Shown: in pieces, positions 1 to 9,225 of the stretch
How positions within the stretch are numbered: the first letter of the stretch is position 1
Layout of the letters: each line of letters opens with the position of its first letter
Assembly: GCA_035624455.1 (NCBI GenBank)
Contig: DASPRM010000157.1
Location: 23,795-87,794, forward strand
DNA from: Terriglobales bacterium
GTDB taxonomy: Bacteria > Acidobacteriota > Terriglobia > Terriglobales > Acidobacteriaceae
Reading direction: 5' to 3'
DNA length: 64,000 bases
Notes under the pieces: generated by a model
The model's database searches: none
Told to the model about the DNA's origin: nothing
What the model saw: only the letters and a program-made list of their open reading frames with translations
Program-made: the position numbers and the translations under genes

Positions 1-889
1 GACTTTTTTTCTCCAGCTCGGAGAGGTGCTTCTGCAGTGAGACATCGAGCAAGGCGGCGGCAGCGTCGTAATCCACCTGGGCTCCACCCTCCGGCTCCGA
101 AATGATCTCGTCGATGCATCCCAGCTCGATGAGGTCGGTAGCTGTGATTCTCAGCGCTTCCGCCGCCAGCTCTCGCTTGCTGGCGTCGCGCCACATGATC
201 GAGGCGCAGCCTTCGGGTGAAATCACCGAGTAAATCGCATTCTCCATCATCAGCACGCGATCGGCTACCGCGATGGCGAGCGCTCCTCCGCTGCCGCCTT
301 CTCCGGTAATCGCGGTGATAATGGGTACTTCCAGTCTTGCCATCTCGCGCAGATTGCGGGCAATGGCTTCTGCCTGGCCGCGCTCTTCCGCCCCCAGCCC
401 AGGGTTCGCGCCGGGTACATCCACGAGCGTGATGACGGGACGTCCGAACTTCTCCGCCAGTTTCATCACCCGCAACGCCTTGCGATAGCCCTCGGGGCTG
501 GGCATCCCGAAATTCCGGTACACCTTCTGTTTGGTGTCGCGGCCCTTTTGCATGCCGATCACACACACTGGCCGCCCATGAAAATCGGCCATGCCGCACA
601 AAATGGCAGGATCGTCGGCAAATGACCGGTCGCCATGAATTTCGCTCCAATCCGCAAAAATGCGCTCCACGTAATCCAGGAAATATGGGCGCTGTGGATG
701 GCGCGCCAATTCGGTGCGAATCCAGGCATCCGATTTCGCGGATATCTGCTTGCGCAGCGCCTCTACTTGCTCCTGCAGGGACTTCAGTTGCCGCTGGGCA
801 TCCTCATTGTCGCGCGCCAGCGTCTCCAGTTGACCGATCTGACGTTCGATCTTCTCCAGTTCCTGCTGCGCTTTGGTCGCCGATTCCAT
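1..889 (-). CDS. accA: Acetyl-CoA carboxylase carboxyltransferase subunit alpha (partial, 3' end outside window)
   Basis: Catalyses transfer of the carboxyl group from carboxybiotin to acetyl-CoA together with AccD, giving malonyl-CoA for fatty acid synthesis in the cytoplasm. About 296 codons are visible. An N-terminal coiled-coil-like helix rich in Glu/Gln is followed by the family motifs [53 protein letters not shown] and [16 protein letters not shown], then [15 protein letters not shown]. The reading frame runs off the left edge without a stop, so about 20-40 C-terminal residues are missing. The ATG at 889 was taken as start. An in-frame ATG at 958 would add 23 residues, and neither has a strong ribosome-binding site. 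It lies downstream of dnaE in the same direction, with a 167-bp gap. Function is certain from the motifs; the start is not. Confidence 0.95.
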   Translation of the reverse strand, partial: MESATKAQQELEKIERQIGQLETLARDNEDAQRQLKSLQEQVEALRKQISAKSDAWIRTELARHPQRPYFLDYVERIFADWSEIHGDRSFADDPAILCGMADFHGRPVCVIGMQKGRDTKQKVYRNFGMPSPEGYRKALRVMKLAEKFGRPVITLVDVPGANPGLGAEERGQAEAIARNLREMARLEVPIITAITGEGGSGGALAIAVADRVLMMENAIYSVISPEGCASIMWRDASKRELAAEALRITATDLIELGCIDEIISEPEGGAQVDYDAAAALLDVSLQKHLSELEKKS

Positions 890-1056
890 GAAATTGAATT
901 TTCCGCTTCTAGCTTCCCCTCGCAGTTGCTCCAGTTCCGTTCCCAGGATGTCCTGCATCAAATCCAATCCCGGAGGAGTCAAGGCAGTACCCTCACAACG
1001 CCTGTTTACGGCAGAATTCGTCGCTTCCGCTCCCCTTTGCTAGTGGAACATGGCGG

Positions 1057-4000
1057 CTAATCCACAACCCGGATGCAGCCCTTCCCCAGAACCTGCTCCA
1101 CGCGGCTCAGGAACGCGTGGTCCGGCGAAACATTATAGCCTTCCGCATCCATCACCACCATGAAGTCGTTCTCCCGCTCCAAATCGAAAAGCACTTTTGC
1201 CTCTCCCTGATGCTCGCTCACGATCGTGTGCAACTGATCGACAGTGCCTTCCGTCGCCCTCTCCAAAGCAATCTTCAGCCGGAGTTTCCGCGGCAGGGTG
1301 GGCTGCGCTTCCTCCAGGGGAATCAGGTCGCTGACCATCAGCTTGGGATTGGCGCCCTCCTCCACTTTCACCGACGCCTTAAGGAGAACCGGCACTTCCA
1401 GCTTCAGGCGATCGGCAAGCCGCTTGAAATTGTCGGAAAAGAGCAGGAACTCCACCGACCCTCCCATGTCCTCCAAGGTCCCCTGGGCGTAAAGTTCGCC
1501 GCGTTTGGATTTCAGAATGCGATGCCCGGTGATAACGCCTCCCACGAAAGCCGTCTCGTCTTTGTTCATCGAGGATTTCATGGCAAAGATATCTTCCGTA
1601 GTCAAAGCGCGGAAATCCTTCAGCTTCCCCTGGTACTTCTCGAGCGGATGGCCGGTAATAAAAAATCCGAGAATCTCTTTCTCGTTGGCCAGACGCGTGT
1701 GCTCGTCCCAGTCGGGGACGTCAGGCAACTTGTCATTGCCGTTGGCGACCGCTTCGCAAGCGTCATCAAACACGCCAAACAGCCCGTGCTGACCCGACTC
1801 CACATCGCGCTGCGCCTTCTGCCCGCGCTCAATGGCTCTATCTAACGCCGCCATGAGGGCTGCACGTTTCCCCAGGCCATCCATTGCGCCGCTCTTGATC
1901 ACTGACTCCAGCACGCGCTTGTTCAGGAGCCGCAAGTCCACCTTCTCGCAAAACGCAAAAAGTGACGTGAGCTTCCCCATCTGCTGGCGCGCCGCCAGGA
2001 TCGATTCAATCGCGTTGTGGCCTACATTCTTTACCGCCGCCAAGCCAAATCGAATGGCATTCCCGTGCGGCGTGAAATTGGCATCACTGACATTGATATC
2101 CGGCGGCTCCACAGCTATTCCCATCTCGCGGCATTCATTGATGTACTTCACCACATCATCAGTACTTCCCGTAACCGATGTCAGCAGCGCCGCCATGAAC
2201 TCCACCGGGTAGTGCGTCTTCAGATATGCCGTGTGATACGCCAGTACGGCGTACGCTGCGGAATGAGACTTGTTGAAGCCATATCCAGCGAACTGTTCCA
2301 TGAGATCGAAAATCCTTTCAACCTTGCGCGCCGGGTAGCCACGCTCGGTGGCCCCATCGACGAAGCGTTTGCGCTGCGCCGCCATCTCCTCCGGCTTCTT
2401 CTTGCCCATGGCGCGGCGCAGCAAGTCCGCCTCGCCCAGAGAATATCCGGCCAACCGATTCGCGATCTGCATCACCTGCTCCTGATACACGATCACGCCC
2501 AGCGTCTCGCGCAGGATTCCCTCGAGCTCCGAGAGCTCGTACTCGATCTTTTTCCGCCCGTGCTTGCGGTCGATGAAATCGTCGATCATTCCGCCCTGAA
2601 TCGGTCCCGGCCGGTACAGCGCGTTGAGAGCCGTCAGATCTTCCAGACTGTTCGGCTGATAACGCCGCAGAACATCGCGCATGCCGTGCGACTCAAACTG
2701 GAACACCCCTGACGTGAGCCCGGTGTGGAAGACACGCTCATAAGTTTGCTGGTCATCCCAGCCCAGCTGGTTTAAATCCAACTCTTCGCCTCGTGTCTGC
2801 CGAATTAACTTGAGCGTCTCGTCCAGAATGGTGAGCGTCGTCAGCCCCAGGAAGTCCATCTTAAGAAGGCCCAGCTTCTCGATGGCCTTCATGTCATAGG
2901 CGGTGACGATTTCTTCATTCTTAGTCAGATAGAGTGGCACCAGTTCGGTTAAGGGCTGTGGAGCGATTACCACTCCCGCCGCGTGCACTCCAGCGTTTCT
3001 GACCAGTCCCTCCAGGCGCTTTGCCGTGTCGATGATCTGCCGGACCTGAGCTTCATTGGCATATGCCTGGGCCAGTTGGTGCGAGTCCTTCAGCGCCTGC
3101 TCGAGCGTGATGTTCAGCGTTGTCGGCACCATCTTGGCAATGCGGTCAACCTCGGCGTACGGCATGTCCAGCACGCGCCCGACATCTTTGATTGCCGCTT
3201 TCGCCGCCATCGTTCCAAAGGTAATGATCTGTGCGACATTCTCGCGCCCGTACTTTTCGGTAACGTACTTGATCACCTCGCCACGACGATGCATGCAGAA
3301 ATCAATGTCGATGTCGGGCATGGAAACCCGCTCAGGGTTCAAAAAGCGCTCGAACAGCAGCTCGTTTTGCAACGGATCGATATCGGTAATCGCGAGCGAA
3401 TAGGCCACCAGTGAACCTGCTGCCGAACCGCGGCCCGGCCCTACAGGTATTCCCTGCTCTTTGGCATATCGGATGAAGTCCCAGACAATCAGGAAATATC
3501 CCGAAAACTTCATCTGCTTGATGATCTCGATTTCCCGATTGAGCCGCTGCTCATAGTCACTCAGCGGTTTTCGCAACTTGCCTTGGGCTTCTAGGCTGCG
3601 GAGCATCTCGAGCCGGCGAACAAAGCCAAGGCGGGTTACGTGTTCGAAGTAGCTGTCGGTATCGAAACCCTCCGCCACGTCGAAGCGCGGAAATGGGTTG
3701 GTGACCTTGCTCAGTTTGACGTGGCAGCGCTCAGCGATTTCCAGCGTCCGCGCCAGCACTTCCGGCGACTCTGAAAATGCCCGCGCCATCTCCTCATAGC
3801 TCTTGATATAAAACTGATCGGTCTGGAACTTGATGCGGCTCTCTTCGCGTACCGATTTTCCGGTCTGGATGCACACCATCACGTCCTGCGCGTGCGCATC
3901 GTCCTGACAGAGATAGTGGCTGTCGTTGGTCGCAATGACAGGCAGGTTCAGCTCTGTGGCCAACTTGAATTGCGACGGAAGAATCTTGCGTTCCTGCTCC

Positions 4001-4545
4001 AACCCTTGGTTCTGCACTTCGATGTAGAAGTTTCCCGCACCGAAGATCTCCGCGAACTCGCCCGCAGCGCCCTTGGCTGCGTCATACTTGCCTTCCAGCA
4101 ACCCCTCTGCAACTTCGCCTTTCAGACAGGCCGAAAGCCCGATCAGCCCCTTGGTGTGCTCCGCAAGAAATCGTTTGCTGACCCGGGGCTTGTAGTAGAA
4201 CCCGTTCAGCGATGCTTCGGAGGTGATCTTGACCAGATTCCGGTAGCCATCCTCATCCGCAGCCAGCACCACCAGATGATTGTAGGTATCGCCCTCCGGC
4301 GGGGTGCGCCGGGTGCAGTGATCTTCCTTTTTGCAGATGTAAAGCTCGCAGCCAAGGATGGGCTTGATGCCTTCCGCTTTAGCTGCGTTGAAGAAATTGA
4401 CGGCGCCGAAGATGTTGCCGTGATCGGTCATGGCGACCGCCGGCATCCCCAGCTCTTTTACTCGCTGGACAAGCTGCTCTACTTCACACGCGCCGTCCAG
4501 CATGGAGTAATCGGTGTGGACATGCAGATGGACGAATTGTGACAT
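1057..4545 (-). CDS. dnaE: DNA polymerase III subunit alpha
   Basis: Replicative DNA polymerase of the C family, the catalytic subunit of the Pol III holoenzyme. At 1162 residues it matches the usual DnaE1 length. The N-terminal PHP domain has HVHTDYS (residues 8-14) and TDHGN (40-44), so its metal ligands look intact. The polymerase domain shows GPGRGSAAGS (about 369) and PDIDIDF (410-416), giving catalytic aspartates D413 and D415, with the third aspartate at D564 in LLKMDFLGL. The tau/clamp-binding and OB-fold region follows, ending in a C-terminal domain typical of the long DnaE form. No intein or frameshift is visible. It starts with ATG 113 bp downstream of the tRNA nucleotidyltransferase gene. 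Confidence 0.98.
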   Translation of the reverse strand: MSQFVHLHVHTDYSMLDGACEVEQLVQRVKELGMPAVAMTDHGNIFGAVNFFNAAKAEGIKPILGCELYICKKEDHCTRRTPPEGDTYNHLVVLAADEDGYRNLVKITSEASLNGFYYKPRVSKRFLAEHTKGLIGLSACLKGEVAEGLLEGKYDAAKGAAGEFAEIFGAGNFYIEVQNQGLEQERKILPSQFKLATELNLPVIATNDSHYLCQDDAHAQDVMVCIQTGKSVREESRIKFQTDQFYIKSYEEMARAFSESPEVLARTLEIAERCHVKLSKVTNPFPRFDVAEGFDTDSYFEHVTRLGFVRRLEMLRSLEAQGKLRKPLSDYEQRLNREIEIIKQMKFSGYFLIVWDFIRYAKEQGIPVGPGRGSAAGSLVAYSLAITDIDPLQNELLFERFLNPERVSMPDIDIDFCMHRRGEVIKYVTEKYGRENVAQIITFGTMAAKAAIKDVGRVLDMPYAEVDRIAKMVPTTLNITLEQALKDSHQLAQAYANEAQVRQIIDTAKRLEGLVRNAGVHAAGVVIAPQPLTELVPLYLTKNEEIVTAYDMKAIEKLGLLKMDFLGLTTLTILDETLKLIRQTRGEELDLNQLGWDDQQTYERVFHTGLTSGVFQFESHGMRDVLRRYQPNSLEDLTALNALYRPGPIQGGMIDDFIDRKHGRKKIEYELSELEGILRETLGVIVYQEQVMQIANRLAGYSLGEADLLRRAMGKKKPEEMAAQRKRFVDGATERGYPARKVERIFDLMEQFAGYGFNKSHSAAYAVLAYHTAYLKTHYPVEFMAALLTSVTGSTDDVVKYINECREMGIAVEPPDINVSDANFTPHGNAIRFGLAAVKNVGHNAIESILAARQQMGKLTSLFAFCEKVDLRLLNKRVLESVIKSGAMDGLGKRAALMAALDRAIERGQKAQRDVESGQHGLFGVFDDACEAVANGNDKLPDVPDWDEHTRLANEKEILGFFITGHPLEKYQGKLKDFRALTTEDIFAMKSSMNKDETAFVGGVITGHRILKSKRGELYAQGTLEDMGGSVEFLLFSDNFKRLADRLKLEVPVLLKASVKVEEGANPKLMVSDLIPLEEAQPTLPRKLRLKIALERATEGTVDQLHTIVSEHQGEAKVLFDLERENDFMVVMDAEGYNVSPDHAFLSRVEQVLGKGCIRVVD

Positions 4546-4633
4546 CGGATACTTCGATTGTAGTTCTCAATCAGAAGGGCTGGAAGGGGAGCCGGGACTG
4601 TGGAAAATGCGTCGGCTGTGGAGAAGACGGAAT

Positions 4634-4649
4634 TACCTGCATGCAGGTA
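4634..4649. repeat. Perfect 16-bp palindrome between tRNA nucleotidyltransferase and dnaE
   Basis: TACCTGCATGCAGGTA is fully self-complementary, with no central spacer. It sits 9 bp past the stop of the tRNA nucleotidyltransferase gene and about 90 bp before the dnaE start. No T-run follows on either strand, so it does not look like an intrinsic terminator. It could be an operator for dnaE or a chance palindrome. Confidence 0.4.
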
Positions 4650-4658
4650 CCCATTTGC

Positions 4659-6233
4659 CTACTTCCTCTTCCCCGCTTTTTTCGCCGCTTTCTTGGCAGG
4701 ATGCGCCCCCGGCTTCTTCTTGGCTACGCTCTTCTTTCCCTGGACCTTCGTCTCTGCTTTCGCGGGCGGCTTCTCGCCCTTGGCTTCTACGGCTTTGGCC
4801 GGCGCCTTGACCGCTGCCTTCTCCGCCGATGCCGCCACTTTAGGAACCGTAGCCGCCGCCTTGGCCCCAACAGGTGCGGCTGGCTTGGCAGCGGCCGCAG
4901 CCTCCGCCGCCTTAGCCGCCCTTCCCCGCTTCGGCGGTGCTGGCGGAGGTGCTGGCGGGGGCGGCGCAAACGGCTTCAGAAACTTCATAATCTCGCTGTG
5001 CGAGCGCAACCTTCCATCGAGCATCAGACGGAAAGCTTCCTCAGCGATCTTGGGGTACTCGGTCAACGAGGGCGTGATGTGTAGCTCCGCCATCTCCGGA
5101 AATGGCAGCTTGTCTTTCAACTGTCGCCACTTGCCAAAGAAATTCTTGATCTTCTGGTCCACTGCCTGCTGTTTGACGGTGGCCGCCAGAAACATCAGCG
5201 TCTCCGGATGCGCTTCACTTAGCACTTTCCATGCTCGCGATGGTGTAGCCGCATCCTTACCGGAGAGCTTCTTAGTCAACTCTTTGGCATCGTCCTCCAA
5301 CTCGCGCCAGGTCTGAACCAGGTGTTTGTTGGGAATCAGCTTGCGGATATCCGCGACATCTTTTTCTCCCAGCCGTCGGGTGATGAAATACAAGACCGCG
5401 GCCGCCGGATCACCTTGCACCCCGATGTCGGCAAGCTGCTGCTTGGTCTTAAGCAGTTGAGCCAGGCCAGTGGCGTCCACTTTGGCTACTGCCCAGTGCG
5501 GATGCAGGATATGCAGCCAGCCTTCCTTCTCCAAGGCTCGCAAGACGTGCAACGGATCGTCCTCGTACGCCAGCCTCTCAATCTCGCTTCCAATGTCCGC
5601 ACTGCGGATATTCTCGATGTAATTGTTTTCCTTGGCGGAATCGTAGCGCGCCTGAGTGCGTTCTTCTAGGTTCCAGTGGAAGCGTGCCGCCAAACGGGTA
5701 GCGCGGATCAGCCGTACGGGATCTTCCAGAAAAGCGTAATTGTGCAGGATACGGATCACCTTGGTCTCGATGTCCGCCGAGCCATTCGCTGGATCCAGAA
5801 AAAGCCCGTGCGATCCCGGATTCAGAGACAACGCCATGGCATTCACCGTGAAGTCGCGCCGTCGCAGGTCTTCCCCGATCGATGCGGGCGTGATCAGCGG
5901 TGGCTTTCCCGGTTTCTCGTAGGTCGCCGTGTGCGCCATTCCAATTTCGCCACGCAGGTTACCCGGAAACAGCACAGTTAGCGATTTCACATCGTCGTCT
6001 GCGCCAATCACGGTGACGCCGTGCCGTTCCAGTTCCTTCTGCAGCCGCAGCGGGTTTCCCTGAATCGTGAAATCCAGATCGCGAATGGGAAATCCGGTGA
6101 GCGTGTCGCGGATGGTTCCCCCGGTGACATACAGATTCACGCCCACAGCGCGTGCCACATCTTGAACCAGATTGACAGCCTTCATCTGGTCAGGCGTGAG
6201 CCGGGTTTCCATGGTGTAGATGTAGTCTGCCAT
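4659..6233 (-). CDS. CCA tRNA nucleotidyltransferase / poly(A) polymerase family protein with basic Ala/Lys/Pro-rich tail
   Basis: A class II nucleotidyltransferase that probably adds or repairs the 3' CCA of tRNAs. From the chosen ATG the protein has 524 residues. The head domain shows VTGGTIRD (residues 36-43) and RDLDF (51-55) with the metal-binding aspartates, then EDLRRRDFTVNAMAL and the RNA-binding segment FLEDPVRLIRATRLAARF. Helical neck and body regions follow. Residues from about 422 to the end are a low-complexity tail of Pro then Ala/Lys with KKAAKKAGKRK-like repeats, resembling histone H1 tails and not normal for this family. The start at 6233 has AGGAGG only 2 nt upstream, an unusually tight spacing. 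An in-frame ATG at 6212 and a longer open frame to 6347 also exist. CCA-adding versus A-adding activity cannot be decided from sequence alone. Confidence 0.9.
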   Translation of the reverse strand: MADYIYTMETRLTPDQMKAVNLVQDVARAVGVNLYVTGGTIRDTLTGFPIRDLDFTIQGNPLRLQKELERHGVTVIGADDDVKSLTVLFPGNLRGEIGMAHTATYEKPGKPPLITPASIGEDLRRRDFTVNAMALSLNPGSHGLFLDPANGSADIETKVIRILHNYAFLEDPVRLIRATRLAARFHWNLEERTQARYDSAKENNYIENIRSADIGSEIERLAYEDDPLHVLRALEKEGWLHILHPHWAVAKVDATGLAQLLKTKQQLADIGVQGDPAAAVLYFITRRLGEKDVADIRKLIPNKHLVQTWRELEDDAKELTKKLSGKDAATPSRAWKVLSEAHPETLMFLAATVKQQAVDQKIKNFFGKWRQLKDKLPFPEMAELHITPSLTEYPKIAEEAFRLMLDGRLRSHSEIMKFLKPFAPPPPAPPPAPPKRGRAAKAAEAAAAAKPAAPVGAKAAATVPKVAASAEKAAVKAPAKAVEAKGEKPPAKAETKVQGKKSVAKKKPGAHPAKKAAKKAGKRK

Positions 6234-6579
6234 GCCCTCCTGCTTGCAATCCGCACTGTCAGTCTGCAGCCGTCCTCCGGGGCGATTTTCGCGGCCGGCC
6301 ACAACAGGGTTTTCCACAGCCCTTTTCGCTGCAGTCGGACGAAACATCGCACCGGCATTGCCAATATCAGCTAAGTTGCTATGGATAAGCCATTTAGAGA
6401 CGGAAACCAGGCGGCCGCAAACCCGTCAAAATAACACAATGTTCACGTTTTGGCTACCTAGCCTGCCATTCTCCATGTTGCTTTTCGCGGAAAGTGGCAC
6501 AATCAAAGCACCGGCGAGGAAAATCCAGTTCGACTCTCCCGCCGCGCCGTCGCCCTTCGCGGCGGATCTCCGAGACCAA

Positions 6580-7065
6580 ATGCCTTCGACGCACAAGAAA
6601 GTGATCGTCCGCAAGTTCGACCGCGACACCGTCAACGGTTTCGTGGCCCCACGCTTCATCGTTGACGGTAAGCTTGAACTTCTCAACACTGCCGGTAAGC
6701 TCGTTTCCATTGGCCTGGAAACCATCAAGGGCGTTTACTTCGTCCGCGATTTCTCCGACTCGGAAGATCTGAACCGCAAAACCTTTGCCTCCCGGCCACG
6801 TACTGAGGGACTTTGGCTGCGGCTGCACTTCAAGGACAATGACATCCTCGAAGGAACCATGCCCAACGATCTCACGCAGATCTCTGCCGACGGATTCCTG
6901 ATAGCTCCGCCCGATACCCGCTCTAACACCCAGCGCGTCTTCATTCCCCGCCCCGCCCTTTCGTCCCTGGACGTACTCGCGGTAATTGGTGGCCCCGGTG
7001 CTCGCAGGCGCAAACCTCCGCAGCGCCCCGTCGATACCCGCCAGGTACCGATGTTCAGCGAGTAG
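6580..7065 (+). CDS. DUF6982-like conserved protein
   Basis: A 161-residue soluble protein. It begins MPSTHKKVIVRKFDRDTVNG and continues with a beta-rich region containing GKLVSIGLETIKGVYFVRDF and LWLRLHFKDNDILEGTMPN. This pattern resembles the small DUF6982 family seen in Acidobacteriota and deltaproteobacterial groups; that is recalled, not searched. No catalytic motif, signal peptide or membrane segment is present. The C-terminus is basic and proline-rich (RRRKPPQRP). The open frame extends upstream with an ATG at 6439, but the segment before 6580 is poorly protein-like, so 6580 was chosen. Function unknown. It is read divergently from the tRNA nucleotidyltransferase gene. Confidence 0.75.
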   Translation: MPSTHKKVIVRKFDRDTVNGFVAPRFIVDGKLELLNTAGKLVSIGLETIKGVYFVRDFSDSEDLNRKTFASRPRTEGLWLRLHFKDNDILEGTMPNDLTQISADGFLIAPPDTRSNTQRVFIPRPALSSLDVLAVIGGPGARRRKPPQRPVDTRQVPMFSE

Positions 7066-7078
7066 TGCCACACACTTC

Positions 7079-7141
7079 AACTGTCGTCTTGAGCGAGGAC
7101 GGGGTAAGCCGATCCCCGTCCGAGTCGAGAGACCTGCTGTC
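7079..7141. repeat. Interspersed hairpin repeat, copy 1 (ATCCTGAGC-type)
   Basis: A GTCTTGAGCGAGG flank is followed by an 8-bp hairpin, GGACGGGG (7097-7104) pairing with CCCCGTCC (7114-7121), and then GAGTCGAGAGACCTGC. The same flank-hairpin-flank layout recurs at 44471-44554 and 59598-59637. It lies between the DUF6982-like gene and lpxD, both on the plus strand. Probably a REP-like element rather than a gene. Confidence 0.5.
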
Positions 7142-7200
7142 CTCTGGGCCAACCCGCCTCCCTGTCTCAATTACAATTCCTCTGCTTCACCAAGAAATCT

Positions 7201-8247
7201 ATGAAACTCTCAGAAATTGCCTCCTCATTGGCAGCTCATCTCGACGGTGCTGACGTCGATATCACCGGCGTCGCTGGCATTGAAGAAGCCGGCCCTGGGC
7301 AGATCACTTTCATTGCCAACCCGCGCTATGCCGCCGCCGCCAAGTCCACCCGGGCTTCCGCAATCATAGTGGCCGAAGATTTTCCAGCGACCTCCGTCGC
7401 CACTCTTCGCACCAATAATCCTTATCTTGCCTTCGCTCGCACCATCGAGTTCTTCTACCATTCACCCCGTTATGCGACCGGCATTCACTCCACCGCTGTC
7501 ATTCATGACTCCGCCAGAATTGGCAGGCACGCCTCCATCGGGCCCTTCGTTTTTGTCGATGAAGATGTGGTTATCGGAGACAATTGCGTCCTTCTCCCGC
7601 ACGTGGTGATTTACCGTGGCGCTCGCATCGGCGACAACTTTTTCGCTCACGCCCACGCCGCAATCCGCGAGTACTGCCATCTCGGCAATAACGTCATCCT
7701 GCAAAACGGCGCGGTGGTTGGGGCCGACGGCTTTGGCTTCGCCAAGGACGACGCTGGCCGTTGGCACAAAATCGTGCAATCCGGTCCCGCAATCATTGGC
7801 GATGACGTGGAGGTCCAGGCGAACGCCTGCGTTGACCGCGCCAGCATCGGTGCGACCCGCATCGCCCGTGGCACGAAGATCGATAACCTCGTCCAGGTCG
7901 GCCACGGCTGCCGCGTCGGCGAGGACACTCTTCTATGCGCTCAAGTCGGGCTTGCAGGGTCTACCGAGGTCGGAAATCATGTAATTCTGGCTGGGCAGGT
8001 CGGCGTGGCAGGCCACTGCAAGATCGGTGATGGCGCTGTCGCTACCGCACAGAGCGGCATCCCAAACGATGTCGCCGCCCGCACAACCGTCAGTGGTTAT
8101 CCTGCGATCGAAAATCGACAATGGCTACGTAGTGTGGCCATTTTCAATAAGTTACCAGAACTTGCGAAGGCAATACGTGAGCTAGGCGGCGAAGCCACAC
8201 GCCCCGAGCGAGTCACCCGCTCGCGTGAGATCGACCCGAAATCATAG
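7201..8247 (+). CDS. lpxD: UDP-3-O-(3-hydroxyacyl)glucosamine N-acyltransferase
   Basis: Third enzyme of lipid A synthesis. It transfers an (R)-3-hydroxyacyl chain from acyl carrier protein to the 2-amino group of UDP-3-O-acyl-glucosamine. It has 348 residues, the normal family length. The N-terminal uridine-binding domain (1-95) includes TFIANPRYAAAAKSTRASAIIV. From about 95 to 315 there are hexapeptide repeats of the left-handed beta helix (IGRHASIGPFVFVDEDVVIGDN and so on). The catalytic histidine is H235 in VQVGHGCRVGED, and GADGFGFAKD is the usual loop. No other lpx gene is adjacent. Its presence implies a lipopolysaccharide outer membrane. Confidence 0.96.
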   Translation: MKLSEIASSLAAHLDGADVDITGVAGIEEAGPGQITFIANPRYAAAAKSTRASAIIVAEDFPATSVATLRTNNPYLAFARTIEFFYHSPRYATGIHSTAVIHDSARIGRHASIGPFVFVDEDVVIGDNCVLLPHVVIYRGARIGDNFFAHAHAAIREYCHLGNNVILQNGAVVGADGFGFAKDDAGRWHKIVQSGPAIIGDDVEVQANACVDRASIGATRIARGTKIDNLVQVGHGCRVGEDTLLCAQVGLAGSTEVGNHVILAGQVGVAGHCKIGDGAVATAQSGIPNDVAARTTVSGYPAIENRQWLRSVAIFNKLPELAKAIRELGGEATRPERVTRSREIDPKS

Positions 8248-8352
8248 ATGTTTTCTCCGCAAGCCCACCGCAAACTTCTGGTGCATCTGCCGCCTTCCGC
8301 GTAAATTGTTGCGGTAACGCCGCACGTCAACAACACATCCCATTCCTTCAGC

Positions 8353-9147
8353 ATGACGGATCTCCGCCAGATAGGTGACGGCAAGAAAACTGACGAGCCC
8401 CGCCCCATTCGCGTACTCCTGCTCGACGACTTGCAGGACAACCTCTTCCTGCGCAGCGCGATTCTTCGGCAGCATGGCTATCAGGTAGTGCCTACTTCTT
8501 CCGTGGAGGAGGCGCTCGCTCAGCTTCATGATATCGATATCGCCGTTCTGGACTATCAATTGGGCGCGGGCACATTCGGCACAGAAGTAGCCGAGTCATT
8601 GCGCGAGAAGCGTCCCGAGGTCCCCATCATCATCATGTCAGCAGTGCTGGAGCGTCGCTTTGGCGGTATCGCCGATATGCACCTGCTGAAGGGCTACAGC
8701 TCGGTGAACGATCTGCTGACTGCCCTGCGCTCTTTTGAAGCCAAACGCCGTGGTAAGCCGGTGGTTGTCCACGCGCGCGACTTCTACTACAACCGCATCG
8801 CCCTGGCTGTCGGCAGTGATGTCGTTCTGGAAATCCTGGACCACGACGGCAATTTCGAATACGTCAACGACCTCTTTGCTTCCTTCTTCGGCCGTAGGCG
8901 CTCCTGGTTCACCGGCCGAAACCTGTTTGAGCAATTCCCGGAGCTGGGCGACAGTTGGCGCGAGCTGATCCGCACCGTCGCCGAAACTCGTGAAACCTAC
9001 ATCGACCGCGGCTTCCGCGGCTTGCCTCAACTCCCCACCAAGAATTCCCGCTGGACATGGAACGTGCTGGTTTTTCCGATCAAGCTGCACGACGGCAGCG
9101 ACGGCGTCATGCTCACCGCCCGCATGATCGAAAAGAAAGGCTTTTAA
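8353..9147 (+). CDS. Response regulator receiver domain plus PAS domain protein
   Basis: A cytoplasmic signalling protein of 264 residues. The receiver domain (about 20-130) has the acidic pair D25/D26 in LLLDDLQDN, the phosphoacceptor D67 in VLDYQLG, S96 in IIMSA and the conserved lysine K113, so it should be phosphorylatable. Residues about 150-258 form a PAS-like sensor (ILDHDGNFEYVNDLFASFFGRRRSWFTGRNLFEQFP). There is no DNA-binding, kinase or cyclic-di-GMP output domain, and no histidine kinase is nearby. It probably acts by protein-protein contact or passes signals to another module. The partner is unknown. Confidence 0.85.
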   Translation: MTDLRQIGDGKKTDEPRPIRVLLLDDLQDNLFLRSAILRQHGYQVVPTSSVEEALAQLHDIDIAVLDYQLGAGTFGTEVAESLREKRPEVPIIIMSAVLERRFGGIADMHLLKGYSSVNDLLTALRSFEAKRRGKPVVVHARDFYYNRIALAVGSDVVLEILDHDGNFEYVNDLFASFFGRRRSWFTGRNLFEQFPELGDSWRELIRTVAETRETYIDRGFRGLPQLPTKNSRWTWNVLVFPIKLHDGSDGVMLTARMIEKKGF

Positions 9148-9163
9148 TCGCAGCCAAAACCTT

Positions 9164-9218
9164 AGAGTGCCCCATCCTAGCCTTCTTTTGGCTGGGGGAC
9201 TGCCGAGGCCAAGCCTCG
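9164..9218. terminator. Hairpins between convergent genes (probable bidirectional terminator)
   Basis: A CCCCA...TGGGG-type imperfect hairpin at about 9170-9198 is followed by a perfect stem CGAGGC-CAA-GCCTCG (9204-9218). These lie between the ends of the receiver-PAS gene (plus) and the acyltransferase gene (minus). T-runs are weak. The first hairpin loosely resembles the repeats at 14487 and 53031. Confidence 0.4.
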
Positions 9219-9225
9219 ACGATCG

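Noticed and set aside
635..1060. A 141-codon plus-strand frame opposite accA
   Set aside because: It is antisense to the AccA N-terminus, which has clear family motifs. The plus-strand translation is not protein-like.
1117..4542. Several long plus-strand frames (up to 242 codons) across dnaE
   Set aside because: All lie opposite the full-length DnaE. GC-rich third positions leave the opposite strand open by chance.
4539..5316. Plus-strand frames of 181 and 238 codons
   Set aside because: Antisense to the Ala/Lys tail of the tRNA nucleotidyltransferase. Their composition mirrors that low-complexity stretch.
4590..6320. DnaA-box-like TTTTCCACA sequences near 4597 and 6308
   Set aside because: Isolated near-matches without clustering or an AT-rich unwinding region. 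No dnaA or dnaN gene nearby.
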